From: a virus
Strand: one strand, 5' to 3'
DNA length: 64,000 nucleotides
Virus record (IMG/VR): IMGVR_UViG_3300042350_002797
Coordinates: 124,001-188,000 of that record
Made by a program: the position numbers and the translations under genes. Every line of letters starts with the position of its first letter. Positions within the stretch are counted from its first letter, which is position 1. Positions 17,867-25,642 of the stretch are shown piece after piece. The notes below the pieces were generated by a model, which worked only from the letters and a program-made list of their open reading frames with translations, was not told where the DNA came from and did no database searches.

Positions 17867-19154
17867 ATAATTGTTGTCTCCAAGGAAAATTAAATTCTTC
17901 ATCGGGATATAAGTTGATGTCTTTAACACTTAATAATCCATACCCTCTCATATTACCTTCACTAGTAGGTAAAATTCCTAAAAAATAGCTATCATTTTTA
18001 TTAATTCTTTCGGCACTAGCCAATGTTTTTATCATTAAATTAAAATGTATTTGACTATACAAATAGGCAGTTTTTCTATATGATAAGATATTACTAAATG
18101 CGTAGAGAGTATTATCTTTTATTCTATGAATGGTATCTTCTATTTCGAAAAAACTTTCCTTATAAAAATTTAATTTAACATCTGAAAGACGAAACTGCAT
18201 TTCAGAGAAAGGTTCAATTAGTCCTCCAAGAAAATCTTTTTCTGATTTTTTTATTTCATCTATATCTGAAACCTGTAAGTTGTATCCGCTAGCAAAACAC
18301 AATTGATCATAATCTTTTCCATTATAATCGTAGATTACTTTTTTAGTAAAATCAATAGCAGGCTGACTAATATCTCTAAAATCTACAGCATGAGCATTAG
18401 GACATTTGTCTAAAATTTGTAGAGCTTGTAATCCATTAGCAGGTGTTACTAGTCGTTTTATACTAGGCAATTCAAATCTAATAATTGGCTCGTTAGTGCA
18501 ATTAAAGATAGTATCATCAAATGTACATTCGATACGTAGATATGATCCATATTTTAATACTAAATCGTTGTAAAGATAGAATTTATGTTTTCTCTCTTCG
18601 TCGGTCCAGGGTCTTATTTTAAAACCATGTTCTAACAATTTACTAATTATTAGTCCTCCAGGTTTAATTTTTTTAAAGGTCTGCGACTCTTGACCTTTTT
18701 CTATAAACATTGGTGTGTAATCGTCGTGAAAATTATCAGTACTTCTATGTATGTTTACACAGACTTGATTAGTTAGAGCATCGTAAGCAGGAGACCCACA
18801 TCTTTTCCAATCTTCTACATTTAGGATAAAACATTGATTATGTAATTCGTAATATTCAGATTTTCTGTCTAAGATATGTCCTATTAAAGAATAATCGGAA
18901 TCTTTAGACACAAGTTGAGTTAGCCATAAAGGGTCAAATGTATTTCCGGGTCTTGTGAATATAACTTTAGGTGCTTGTTCAGATTTTAAGCTTTCGAAAG
19001 CATCTTGATACGATAAAAAGTACTTATACATTATATCGTGTCTTACAGATGCTTCTAAAAGATTGTAACCAATTTCGCGACCTAGTGTATCTTTATATGA
19101 TTCGTTATCGTCTACAATATAAATTATATAAGTTTTTCTGATTAATTTTCTCAT
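17775..19154 (-). CDS. Unknown protein, 459 aa
   Basis: No family was recognised. The first 200 residues are alpha/beta with DPLWLTQLVSKDSDYSLIGH and FKKIKPGGLIISKLLEHGFK; the middle has LPSIKRLVTPANGLQALQIL and HAVDFRDISQPAIDFTKKVI, which is vaguely like a nucleotide-binding or transferase fold. No signal peptide or membrane segment is seen. It is the first gene of a minus-strand unit that starts from the palindromic ATAAATAT element at 19180-19191. It probably works with the oxygenase and hydrolase downstream. Confidence 0.6.
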   Translation of the reverse strand: MRKLIRKTYIIYIVDDNESYKDTLGREIGYNLLEASVRHDIMYKYFLSYQDAFESLKSEQAPKVIFTRPGNTFDPLWLTQLVSKDSDYSLIGHILDRKSEYYELHNQCFILNVEDWKRCGSPAYDALTNQVCVNIHRSTDNFHDDYTPMFIEKGQESQTFKKIKPGGLIISKLLEHGFKIRPWTDEERKHKFYLYNDLVLKYGSYLRIECTFDDTIFNCTNEPIIRFELPSIKRLVTPANGLQALQILDKCPNAHAVDFRDISQPAIDFTKKVIYDYNGKDYDQLCFASGYNLQVSDIDEIKKSEKDFLGGLIEPFSEMQFRLSDVKLNFYKESFFEIEDTIHRIKDNTLYAFSNILSYRKTAYLYSQIHFNLMIKTLASAERINKNDSYFLGILPTSEGNMRGYGLLSVKDINLYPDEEFNFPWRQQLYEYYTEYLKVLRKKEVRETLLQPRIDTSKF

Positions 19155-19179
19155 TTTATTTTGACACTTTGATTGTTTA

Positions 19180-19191
19180 ATAAATATTTAT
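19180..19191. promoter_or_regulatory. Palindromic late-promoter-like element (divergent)
   Basis: ATAAATATTTAT is a perfect 12-bp palindrome that holds the octamer ATAAATAT on both strands. On each strand the octamer ends 29 nt before a start codon (19217 plus, 19154 minus). The arrangement looks like two overlapping divergent late promoters of T4-like type (TATAAATA / NATAAATA). No sigma70 -10 at proper spacing from the nearby TTGACA was found. Confidence 0.55.
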
Positions 19192-19216
19192 GTGATACTA
19201 TTATAGTACAAAAAAA

Positions 19217-20404
19217 ATGGAAAAATCCGAATACGATTTTAAAAAGATACCGTTCGACGACATTGTTCGAGTTGGGCAACGAAACATGTTATACAGAGAC
19301 CTGTTTACAGTTAGTTGGCTACTAGGAAGATATTGTAATTACAGATGTAGTTATTGTTGGCCTTATGCTAGAAGCGACAAGAAAGATCATAGACCAACCG
19401 AACTATGTATTAAAACTATTGACGAAATAAAACGTCAAGCACGTGAACGAGGATTCAATAGTTTTCATTTTAGTCTCAGCGGCGGCGAGCCTACGTTTCA
19501 TCCAGGATATATTGATATTCTAAATCATTTGAATGATGATGCATCGAATACCAATTATACCAGTGTTCATATGACCACTAACATGAGTCGAACATTAAAA
19601 TGGTTTGAGCAAGAATACTGTTCCGCTGTAAGTAAATTTCATAGAGCCAGTATTACTGCTAGTCTACATACTGAACATGTAAACACTCCGGAAAAAATGA
19701 AAGAGTTTGGAGATAAATTGGAACTATGTCAGGAATATGATGTTCAAGTAACTATAAACATGGTAATGGTTCCTGAATGGTTTGATCGTGATTATGAAAA
19801 TGCATTGTATTTTCACAATAGAGGTATCAATGTTACATTAAAACCTCAAAGCGATCCTACTGCCAGCAGAGTAGTAGATGGTTATACATCGGAGATGTTA
19901 GAAAAACTACACAATGGAATGCCTCAACGAGCTTTTACAGAACACAAGGCCACTAAAGCTAAGTTAGTATCAAGGCCTGCTCCGACTTTTGTAAAAATGC
20001 CAGATCCATTATATAAGAATGAAAACAAAGACATACCTCAACACTTTCAAGTAGAGTTTATAGATAAGAATAAAAAAGTTTGGTATATGGATCAAGCAGA
20101 ACGATTCAACGCATTTAACTTTAACAAATTCCAAGGATGGGAGTGCTCTAGTGGTTTTAGAGGCGTTATTATTAGAGAACCAGACGGAAGTATAAAAAGA
20201 AGTTACAGTTGCTATGATAAACCTCTAGGAAATATAGAAACAGGATTTAAACTATTTGACACACCGGAGATGTGTATTACACCAAGTTGTGTAAGCAGTG
20301 CTGATAGTAAAATTCCCAAAAGAGCTCCAGGAACACAGTTGCCATTGTATCCTGGAGATACAAGTTATTCTGAAATAAAATCAGATGTCATAGGAAATAC
20401 TTGA
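19217..20404 (+). CDS. Radical SAM protein with C-terminal twitch-like region, 395 aa
   Basis: LLGRYCNYRCSYCWPYARSD gives CX3CX2C, and FHFSLSGGEPTFHPGYIDIL the GGEP motif. The C-terminal part has WECSSGFRG, SYSCYDKPLGN and MCITPSC, consistent with an auxiliary-cluster region. It is the fourth radical SAM protein in the window and stands alone on the plus strand between minus-strand genes. Transcription probably starts at the palindromic element at 19180. Its 3' end overlaps the convergent thyX gene by 40 nt. Substrate unknown. Confidence 0.8.
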   Translation: MEKSEYDFKKIPFDDIVRVGQRNMLYRDLFTVSWLLGRYCNYRCSYCWPYARSDKKDHRPTELCIKTIDEIKRQARERGFNSFHFSLSGGEPTFHPGYIDILNHLNDDASNTNYTSVHMTTNMSRTLKWFEQEYCSAVSKFHRASITASLHTEHVNTPEKMKEFGDKLELCQEYDVQVTINMVMVPEWFDRDYENALYFHNRGINVTLKPQSDPTASRVVDGYTSEMLEKLHNGMPQRAFTEHKATKAKLVSRPAPTFVKMPDPLYKNENKDIPQHFQVEFIDKNKKVWYMDQAERFNAFNFNKFQGWECSSGFRGVIIREPDGSIKRSYSCYDKPLGNIETGFKLFDTPEMCITPSCVSSADSKIPKRAPGTQLPLYPGDTSYSEIKSDVIGNT

Positions 20405-21033
20405 GCAATTACTGCCGCACAAGCTTTAGCAACTTCTTGATGTTCTTTTTGTGTACCGTTAGCACTACGCAATTCGATAAAGTGAACCCAACTACGTAGT
20501 GTGCCATTCATATAGATTTTGCTTTCAATTAAGCCTTCGGGTAACACAACACGAGCTTGCTCTTTAGCAATGCCGTTTTCGATAGCCCAGTTATAGGCCA
20601 TACGTGCTTCTGTGATAACATTATTTTGCCATCTGTCCCAACGTTTTTGTAAATCTTCGTCGTCAGTTTCTATACTATTTTGTCTATTAGTGGTGTCTTG
20701 AAGTCTTGCTTCTCGTCTAACGAAGTTAAGATCTTTTGTAGGGTCTGCATATCTCTGACTGAACTCCTGGAAACTGAAACTTCTGTGACGAAGGATTTGC
20801 CTTGCAATATCTCGTGTCGTCGTAATTTCCAAGCAAGCTGAAACCATTTCGAGTGGACTCCAGTGTTTGTGTCGTACGAGGTACCTGATGAGCTTGCTAC
20901 TGGTGTCGTTGTTGAGCTGGTTACTCGGGTTTGAGACTCTGGCACAGAACGCGATGAGTTCCTGTGCATCGGTGATTCCCAAGGAGGCAAACTCGCTAGT
21001 TGGCTGACTGTATGATAAAAGTCTGACATGCAT
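20365..21033 (-). CDS. thyX: Flavin-dependent thymidylate synthase ThyX
   Basis: The signature RHRX7S is present: RHRSFSFQEFSQRY, residues 82-95. ThyX makes dTMP from dUMP with methylenetetrahydrofolate and NADPH through FAD, which supports phage DNA synthesis. The length of 222 aa is normal for the family, and the C-terminal RSWVHFIELR block is kept. It is widespread in marine T4-like phages. Its last 40 nt lie antisense to the end of the radical SAM gene. It abuts the next minus-strand gene upstream without a gap. Confidence 0.95.
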   Translation of the reverse strand: MHVRLLSYSQPTSEFASLGITDAQELIAFCARVSNPSNQLNNDTSSKLIRYLVRHKHWSPLEMVSACLEITTTRDIARQILRHRSFSFQEFSQRYADPTKDLNFVRREARLQDTTNRQNSIETDDEDLQKRWDRWQNNVITEARMAYNWAIENGIAKEQARVVLPEGLIESKIYMNGTLRSWVHFIELRSANGTQKEHQEVAKACAAVIAQVFPMTSDFISE

Positions 21034-21342
21034 TTATTTAATCTTTCTTTGTTTTAAAAATTGGTTAGTTTTTTTAATAATATCTTTTTTAATTCTTTCT
21101 GTATCTAGTTTAAAGTCTACGTTGTCTATTTCGTTTTCATAAGAGGTAAACCATTCTTTGATTTCTGATTCAAATATTTCTTTACTTTTCCCATTAAGAC
21201 TTACCTCCCAAGTTTTACCATTTTTAAAAGTGACTATTATTGAATGTAAATAATCAATTGGTATTGCATTAAATGAAATATCTTCAAATATTTCGGGCCA
21301 ATGTTTTACAATATCTTCGGGAAATTTTTTCCCTTTAGTCAC
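21034..21342 (-). CDS. Conserved-type unknown protein, 102 aa
   Basis: This is a lysine-rich alpha/beta protein beginning MTKGKKFPEDIVKHWPEIFE and ending KKTNQFLKQRKIK. No domain was recognised with certainty, though similar short proteins are found near thyX in T4-like marine phages. The start overlaps the upstream gene by 4 nt. No signal peptide, membrane segment or Cys motif is present. Confidence 0.6.
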   Translation of the reverse strand: MTKGKKFPEDIVKHWPEIFEDISFNAIPIDYLHSIIVTFKNGKTWEVSLNGKSKEIFESEIKEWFTSYENEIDNVDFKLDTERIKKDIIKKTNQFLKQRKIK

Positions 21343-21971
21343 TCTTTTACAGCTACCTTTTTCTTAGTAGGAACTAGCTCTTCGGCTAGTCTGCGTAGTT
21401 GAGCAGCTTCTTTGCTTAATCTATCAGCGTCGCTTCTGTATTTTTTAGCCATTTCTTCATCAGTTAGAACTTGTGGTCCAGTTACATCAGTAGATGTAGT
21501 TTTAGCTTGATCGATTACTGGTTCTGTATTGTCTTGTACAGGGCTAATATCCTTAGCTGTTGCAACTTGTTGAACTTCTACAGGGCTTCTTAGTGCTAAA
21601 TCTTGTACACTAACACCTTTTTGTTCAGCTATCATTTGATTTAATTCGGCTAACACTACACTAATGTTTGAATTAGGCGTCATTTCTATTTGATCAGTTG
21701 GAACTTTTTGTAAAAGCCCTTGTCTATGCAGCGAAGGAAGGACTGTAGTACCATCAGGAAAAAATGCTCTAGCAAATACTTCTGAAAGTTCTGACGATGT
21801 TTGACTAGCATTACTTTCCACTAGACTAATTAATGAATCGTGATAGCTAGGAGTCAAAGATTCTGTTAATACTGCTAGGCAATTAAATGCATCACCAGGC
21901 AAAGTTCTAAATACTACAATACACTTCTTTCCGTTATTCTTAATTCTTCCTACATGTTTAATGTCACTCAT
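21339..21971 (-). CDS. Unknown protein, 210 aa, with C-terminal coiled coil
   Basis: The N-terminal 80 residues form a compact domain (KCIVVFRTLPGDAFNCLAVL, then DSLISLVES and VFARAFFPDG). A Thr/Gln/Val-rich linker follows from about residue 125 to 165. The C-terminus is a short coiled coil, YRSDADRLSKEAAQLRRLAE, with a lysine-rich tail. The layout suggests a small structural or adaptor protein. Similar proteins are known as conserved hypotheticals in marine T4-like phages. It lies 2 nt from its upstream neighbour. Confidence 0.6.
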   Translation of the reverse strand: MSDIKHVGRIKNNGKKCIVVFRTLPGDAFNCLAVLTESLTPSYHDSLISLVESNASQTSSELSEVFARAFFPDGTTVLPSLHRQGLLQKVPTDQIEMTPNSNISVVLAELNQMIAEQKGVSVQDLALRSPVEVQQVATAKDISPVQDNTEPVIDQAKTTSTDVTGPQVLTDEEMAKKYRSDADRLSKEAAQLRRLAEELVPTKKKVAVKE

Positions 21972-21973
21972 AA

Positions 21974-22195
21974 TTAGTTTCCTTGTTGTTTTGTAACACT
22001 AGACAAAAATTTAGTAAGTTTTGTGTATACCTGCCCTACAGCTATCATTTCGTTAGGTTTAAATGCACCTCTTGAACTAGCGATGTCAATAATGGTTTTC
22101 ATTGCATTAAGATCATTTACATTGAGATCTGAAGACTCTGCTTCAGCAGCTTCGGGTGTTGCGGGCATTTCTTGTTGTTTGATTTCTTCTGTCAT
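21974..22195 (-). CDS. Small unknown acidic protein, 73 aa
   Basis: The protein has an acidic, low-complexity N-terminus (EEIKQQEMPATPEAAEAESS) and a helical C-terminal half (NAMKTIIDIASSRGAF...YTKLTKFLSSV). An AGGAG motif precedes the ATG. It sits 2 nt from the next gene and is probably cotranscribed. No function can be assigned. Confidence 0.6.
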   Translation of the reverse strand: MTEEIKQQEMPATPEAAEAESSDLNVNDLNAMKTIIDIASSRGAFKPNEMIAVGQVYTKLTKFLSSVTKQQGN

Positions 22196-22234
22196 AAGAA
22201 CTCCTATAGTAAGTAATATTACTAGTTATCTATT

Positions 22235-22519
22235 TTAGATATACGGGCAGGCAATATTGAAAAAGCTTACTTCTTTTTCTACTTCGAATCCGATCTCAGT
22301 TACGTATTGGATACTGTTGTTAATAAGGGAAAGATTGGATCCTATATAGTATCTTCCATTAAGATTTTCGTATATCCATTTATCTAAAGATAGTAGTAAC
22401 CCAGGAGTAGCTTTGTTTATAATGATAAATTTAAAATGTTTTGCAGGAAAACTTACTTTACGCACATTAAGTGCGTTAAGTAAGTTTATTTTTCCTTTAC
22501 TTAAATTCGTAGTATGCAT
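22235..22519 (-). CDS. Conserved-type small protein, up to 94 aa
   Basis: The confident part is FPAKHFKFIIINKATPGLLL through FEVEKEVSFFNIACPYI, which resembles a short conserved protein of marine T4-like phages. The start is uncertain. An ATG at 22519 would overlap the VWA gene by 23 nt and has no clear Shine-Dalgarno. A GTG at 22465 lies inside the hairpin at 22451-22485 and would give 76 aa. In the first case the hairpin is coding. No function is known. Confidence 0.55.
   Translation of the reverse strand: MHTTNLSKGKINLLNALNVRKVSFPAKHFKFIIINKATPGLLLSLDKWIYENLNGRYYIGSNLSLINNSIQYVTEIGFEVEKEVSFFNIACPYI
22451..22485. terminator. Strong inverted repeat after the VWA-peptidase gene
   Basis: Arms 22451-22465 and 22471-22485 pair over 14 of 15 positions around a 5-nt loop. 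On the minus strand the hairpin starts 11 nt after the stop codon of the VWA gene and is followed by a run of T (GTTTTCC). It may act as a terminator or RNA-processing and stability element. It also covers a possible GTG start of the downstream gene, so translational control is another option. Confidence 0.55.
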
Positions 22520-23663
22520 GAGTACCAAAAGGAGGAACGATTGTATCGTTGCCATGAATAATGAATACAGTATCGCAGTAATCTGGATCACCCCAGCTAT
22601 CCCAAGGATAACCGTCAGTGAACATAATCAATTTTTTAGGATTGATATCGTGTTCCTTCATGTAACTCCAATTACACATAAAATCAGTGCCGCCACCGCC
22701 CATTAGTTCATAGCCCATGATATCATCATTGTAGCCATCGAAGTCTGCTTCGTTATAGACTTTAGTATCAAAGCACCACAATTTAATTTTATAGTCTTTG
22801 TATTCTTCCATGATGCCCTTGATTTCACTGATGAAGTCTTTGCCCATTTCATCAGTGATAGATCCTGACATGTCGATGGAGCAACAGATGTCGATAGTTT
22901 CATCAAATTGGGTGCCCGGAAGAATAGCACTCATATGCCAAGCTTTGCGACTAGGACGTATGAAAGTGTAATCGTTTTTGATCACACTTTGAATTTGCTG
23001 ACGTAAAATTTCTCGCCAGTTCATCTTAGGTTCGGTCAGCTCTTTAATCATCCGTTGAACAGATGCTGGAGTATTACCTGCACCAGCAGCTTGAGCTGCC
23101 TGAATAGTAGCTTCTTTTATCTCGTCACGAATTTGTTTGAGCTCTTCTTTAGTGTAAGAAGGCCGACCGTCTTTACCTTCTTTCTCCCAATCGATGTGTT
23201 CATCTAACAATTGACCTAGAGCTGCTAATTGTTCTTCATCATATTTGTCAAAAATTTCATCATAGATTTGCTCAGTGCCTTTACCGTAGTGCTGAGGATC
23301 GTGAAAGATTTTAATGTCTGGAGGTACTTCTCCAATTCGATCACGAATTAATTGACCATTAACACTGTAATCAGCAGCCGCATTCCAGATAAAACGATCT
23401 CGACCTTCCACACGCATCATATGATCGAATACGTTATGAAGGATTTCGTGTGCTACAACGAACTCTACTTGTTTATTAGTCAGTTTATCAAAAAATTCTC
23501 GATTGTAATAAAGATTACGTCCGTCGGTTGCTGCTGTTGGGCACCAATCGCTACCATCTATAATCTTAAGACGAGTAGCCATATTGCCAAAAAATGGATG
23601 ACGCAGTAGCAGTCCGACTCGTGCTACCACAATTTTATCAATTACAGGGTCCAAATAACTCAT
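22497..23663 (-). CDS. VWA-domain putative metallopeptidase (DUF2201-like), 388 aa
   Basis: The N-terminal half carries VEFVVAHEILHNVFDHMMR; HEILH at residues 72-76 is an HExxH zinc motif. The C-terminal half has a VWA fold with a MIDAS-like DMSGSITDE (about residue 245) and FTDGYPWDSW. This domain pair is the DUF2201 type (putative metallopeptidase plus VWA-like), which in bacteria is usually coded beside a MoxR AAA+ ATPase, as here. The pair may remodel or cleave a protein target. Its own consensus sigma70 promoter is at 23694-23722, and GGAG precedes the ATG. Codon choice appears less AT-biased than in the neighbours. Confidence 0.8.
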   Translation of the reverse strand: MSYLDPVIDKIVVARVGLLLRHPFFGNMATRLKIIDGSDWCPTAATDGRNLYYNREFFDKLTNKQVEFVVAHEILHNVFDHMMRVEGRDRFIWNAAADYSVNGQLIRDRIGEVPPDIKIFHDPQHYGKGTEQIYDEIFDKYDEEQLAALGQLLDEHIDWEKEGKDGRPSYTKEELKQIRDEIKEATIQAAQAAGAGNTPASVQRMIKELTEPKMNWREILRQQIQSVIKNDYTFIRPSRKAWHMSAILPGTQFDETIDICCSIDMSGSITDEMGKDFISEIKGIMEEYKDYKIKLWCFDTKVYNEADFDGYNDDIMGYELMGGGGTDFMCNWSYMKEHDINPKKLIMFTDGYPWDSWGDPDYCDTVFIIHGNDTIVPPFGTHAYYEFK

Positions 23664-23693
23664 ATTTGCTCCGTTTAATTACTGTACTTATAC

Positions 23694-23722
23694 ATTATAA
23701 CAGGGCCCGCAGGCCCTGTCAA
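23694..23722 (-). promoter_or_regulatory. Consensus sigma70 promoter with hairpin spacer
   Basis: On the minus strand TTGACA (23717-23722) and TATAAT (23694-23699) are separated by exactly 17 nt. The predicted transcript starts near 23687, about 24 nt before the VWA gene. The spacer plus the end of the -35 box forms a perfect inverted repeat, ACAGGGCC-TGCG-GGCCCTGT (23700-23719). This could be an operator, or a terminator for the ATPase gene upstream. Confidence 0.85.
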
Positions 23723-23733
23723 TGGATTTTGGA

Positions 23734-24825
23734 TTAGTTTCGATCTGTAGCCGCTGCAATATACTTACCATATTTTGCATGGAACTGATCAAAGCACTCA
23801 ATTTCGTCCGGATCCAACGGCAATTGATACTGAGTAAGTGCCAACTTAGTACCCATAACAACTAATTCAGTTTCAAAATTGTTCATAATGAAATTAAAGA
23901 AATTGTTAACTTTCTTATTCCAATCTTTTTCTTGCTTGTCGCAAGAATCTTTGAGTTCGTAGCACAGACTAACAGTTAAAGAGTACATAGCTGAAATCTC
24001 TTTAGACTCCATTTTAGTAACCTTGCCGCTCAAGATATCTTCCGGCTTAGGCATTTTGCTAGCAATTTTACGATGCGCCATAAATTTAACAGCAAGACCT
24101 TCACCTACAGCACCAGACACTAGATCGGTAAGTGTGCCTTCATCTTCTTCATCATCGAATAACAGTTCAGAAACGAATGCCCATGAACGGGGAGTAGCAA
24201 ATGCACGACTACCGCTCTTTGGATCGAAGTCGTATAGATCCTTCTTGCTGAAAGAAAGGAAACCAAGTACGTCTTTATGAATACGATTATCAGTGGCCCA
24301 ACCAAAATAATCATCCCAGTCTACACGCATTTCTAAGTGTACAAAACGATTAGCCAGCGGAGCAGGCATACGATAAGTAACACCCTTGTCGCTTTCACGG
24401 TTGCCCGCCGCAACAATTAATACATTGTCTGGCAAGTAGTAAGTGCCAACACGTCGATTGAGAACTAGCTGATAAGCAGCAGCCTGTACAGCGGGAGCCG
24501 CAGAGTTCATTTCATCCATGAACAAGATAATTTGTTTATGTTTTTTTGCCATAACAGCATCAGGCAATTCGATTGGAGGTGCCCAAGACATTTTTCCATT
24601 GTCACTGTCAAAATATGGAATACCTTTAATATCGGTAGGTTCCCACAAGCTCAGTCGAATATCGATAACATGAGCATCTAGTTCTTCGCCCATTTGTTTA
24701 ATAATGTCGGACTTACCAATACCGGGGGGACCCCAAAGAAAGATAGGGCGTTTAGCTTTAAAAGCACGACGCAGAGATTTTTTAGCGGCCTTAGGACCAA
24801 CTTGACGCGATGAAATTTCGCTCAT
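23734..24825 (-). CDS. MoxR-family AAA+ ATPase, 363 aa
   Basis: Walker A is WGPPGIGKSD (residues 31-40), Walker B is ILFMDEMNSA, and sensor-type residues occur in VLIVAAGNRESDKG and LANRFVHLEM. The layout is that of MoxR/CobS-type AAA+ proteins, which act as chaperones for VWA proteins. The partner is the VWA metallopeptidase gene directly downstream. CobS-like ATPases are common in cyanophages, where function is unsettled. Its own sigma70 promoter lies at 24880-24908. No residues of the ATPase core seem to be lost. Confidence 0.85.
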   Translation of the reverse strand: MSEISSRQVGPKAAKKSLRRAFKAKRPIFLWGPPGIGKSDIIKQMGEELDAHVIDIRLSLWEPTDIKGIPYFDSDNGKMSWAPPIELPDAVMAKKHKQIILFMDEMNSAAPAVQAAAYQLVLNRRVGTYYLPDNVLIVAAGNRESDKGVTYRMPAPLANRFVHLEMRVDWDDYFGWATDNRIHKDVLGFLSFSKKDLYDFDPKSGSRAFATPRSWAFVSELLFDDEEDEGTLTDLVSGAVGEGLAVKFMAHRKIASKMPKPEDILSGKVTKMESKEISAMYSLTVSLCYELKDSCDKQEKDWNKKVNNFFNFIMNNFETELVVMGTKLALTQYQLPLDPDEIECFDQFHAKYGKYIAAATDRN

Positions 24826-24879
24826 TTATTTGCCTTTCGTTGTAAAAAATGTTGTGTGTTTTTGTATTGCAGTGTCGTT

Positions 24880-24908
24880 ATTGTATGATAAATTGCTTGA
24901 AATGTCAA
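24880..24908 (-). promoter_or_regulatory. Sigma70-type promoter (TTGACA-N17-TACAAT)
   Basis: On the minus strand TTGACA is at 24903-24908 and TACAAT at 24880-24885, with a 17-nt spacer. It lies in the only sizeable gap here (24826-24921) and would start a transcript about 48 nt before the MoxR-like ATPase gene. One base differs from the perfect -10. Confidence 0.8.
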
Positions 24909-24921
24909 CGACTTTTTGAAT

Positions 24922-25323
24922 TTATTCTTCAGTTTGATTAGATTGATTTTGGCGATTTATAGCCTTTACTAGACCAAATTTTCTTATATCATCGGAAAAC
25001 ATATATAATTCAAAACTTTTTCTTTCCGAAAAAACAATTATTGCTGAATTAGTAAGAAAATATGGACAATCCATATGCCTATCAAAAAAAATTATTACTT
25101 GTGGACTTAAATCTATTTCTTCAGTAAATGGTACAGTATAACTTTTTATTTGTAATTCGTTTGATAAAAAATTCAAACCTTCCTCGGTTAACCTAAGACC
25201 ACCCGAATTCTTATTACGGTGACTTTGCCACCATTTGTGTAGATGTAATTTAATATTGGCTGTATCTATACTTTTGTTAGCTTCTTTAAGAAAAATTTTT
25301 GTAAATGTTTCTTTATTGATCAT
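24922..25323 (-). CDS. Conserved-type unknown protein, 133 aa
   Basis: The protein contains LHLHKWWQSHRNKNSGGLRL followed by TEEGLNFL and DRHMDCPYFLTNSAIIVFSE. It resembles a hypothetical protein seen widely in marine T4-like phages. The basic WWQSHRNK stretch could contact nucleic acid, but that is a guess. The start overlaps the upstream gene by 4 nt. The next gene downstream has its own promoter, so this may be the last gene of its unit. Confidence 0.65.
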   Translation of the reverse strand: MINKETFTKIFLKEANKSIDTANIKLHLHKWWQSHRNKNSGGLRLTEEGLNFLSNELQIKSYTVPFTEEIDLSPQVIIFFDRHMDCPYFLTNSAIIVFSERKSFELYMFSDDIRKFGLVKAINRQNQSNQTEE

Positions 25324-25604
25324 TTAATGATTTCGCCAGAAGTTAGTTTAACAACTTCAAAGTCTTCGGTGCTAAATGTTTGATTTAATTTTTTAGCCAG
25401 ATTGTGAGCATGTCCAGGATTAGAGAAACTTACTTTTTTATACTTCGGTCCAGGATAGTTTGTAAGACTGTTTGAGGATTTTAAATTAAAAGGTTCACCT
25501 TTATAAAAAACTGCCCAAATGGCCTCGGCTTCTAGAATCTGTTCACTCTTATAGTTTTTTTTATTAATATATTCTAACAATATAGTTGGTTTAGGACGAC
25601 TCAT
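25320..25604 (-). CDS. Conserved-type unknown protein, 94 aa
   Basis: A small alpha/beta protein with AIWAVFYKGEPFNLKSSNSL and KYKKVSFSNPGHAHNLAKKL. No domain was recognised. It is the first gene after the ATAAATAT element at 25628-25635 and overlaps its downstream neighbour by 4 nt. The start has CGGAG about 9 nt upstream. Confidence 0.6.
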   Translation of the reverse strand: MSRPKPTILLEYINKKNYKSEQILEAEAIWAVFYKGEPFNLKSSNSLTNYPGPKYKKVSFSNPGHAHNLAKKLNQTFSTEDFEVVKLTSGEIIK

Positions 25605-25627
25605 ATACGACTCCGATAAGTACGTAT

Positions 25628-25635
25628 ATATTTAT
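25628..25635 (-). promoter_or_regulatory. Late-promoter-like ATAAATAT element
   Basis: On the minus strand ATAAATATA occurs in the 38-nt gap ahead of the gene starting at 25604. It matches the octamer at 3342, 19180, 50111 and 56943. The position suggests a promoter for the two small genes 25604-24922; proof would need mapped transcripts. Confidence 0.45.
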
Positions 25636-25642
25636 GTAAAAT

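Noticed and set aside
19158-19200. TTGACA on the plus strand ahead of the radical SAM gene
   Set aside because: No -10 box is found at 15-19 nt spacing; the ATAAATAT palindrome is the better promoter candidate.
23700-23719. GC-rich hairpin as a terminator for the MoxR-like gene
   Set aside because: Not followed by a run of T; the -35/-10 context makes promoter/operator the better reading, though some termination is possible.
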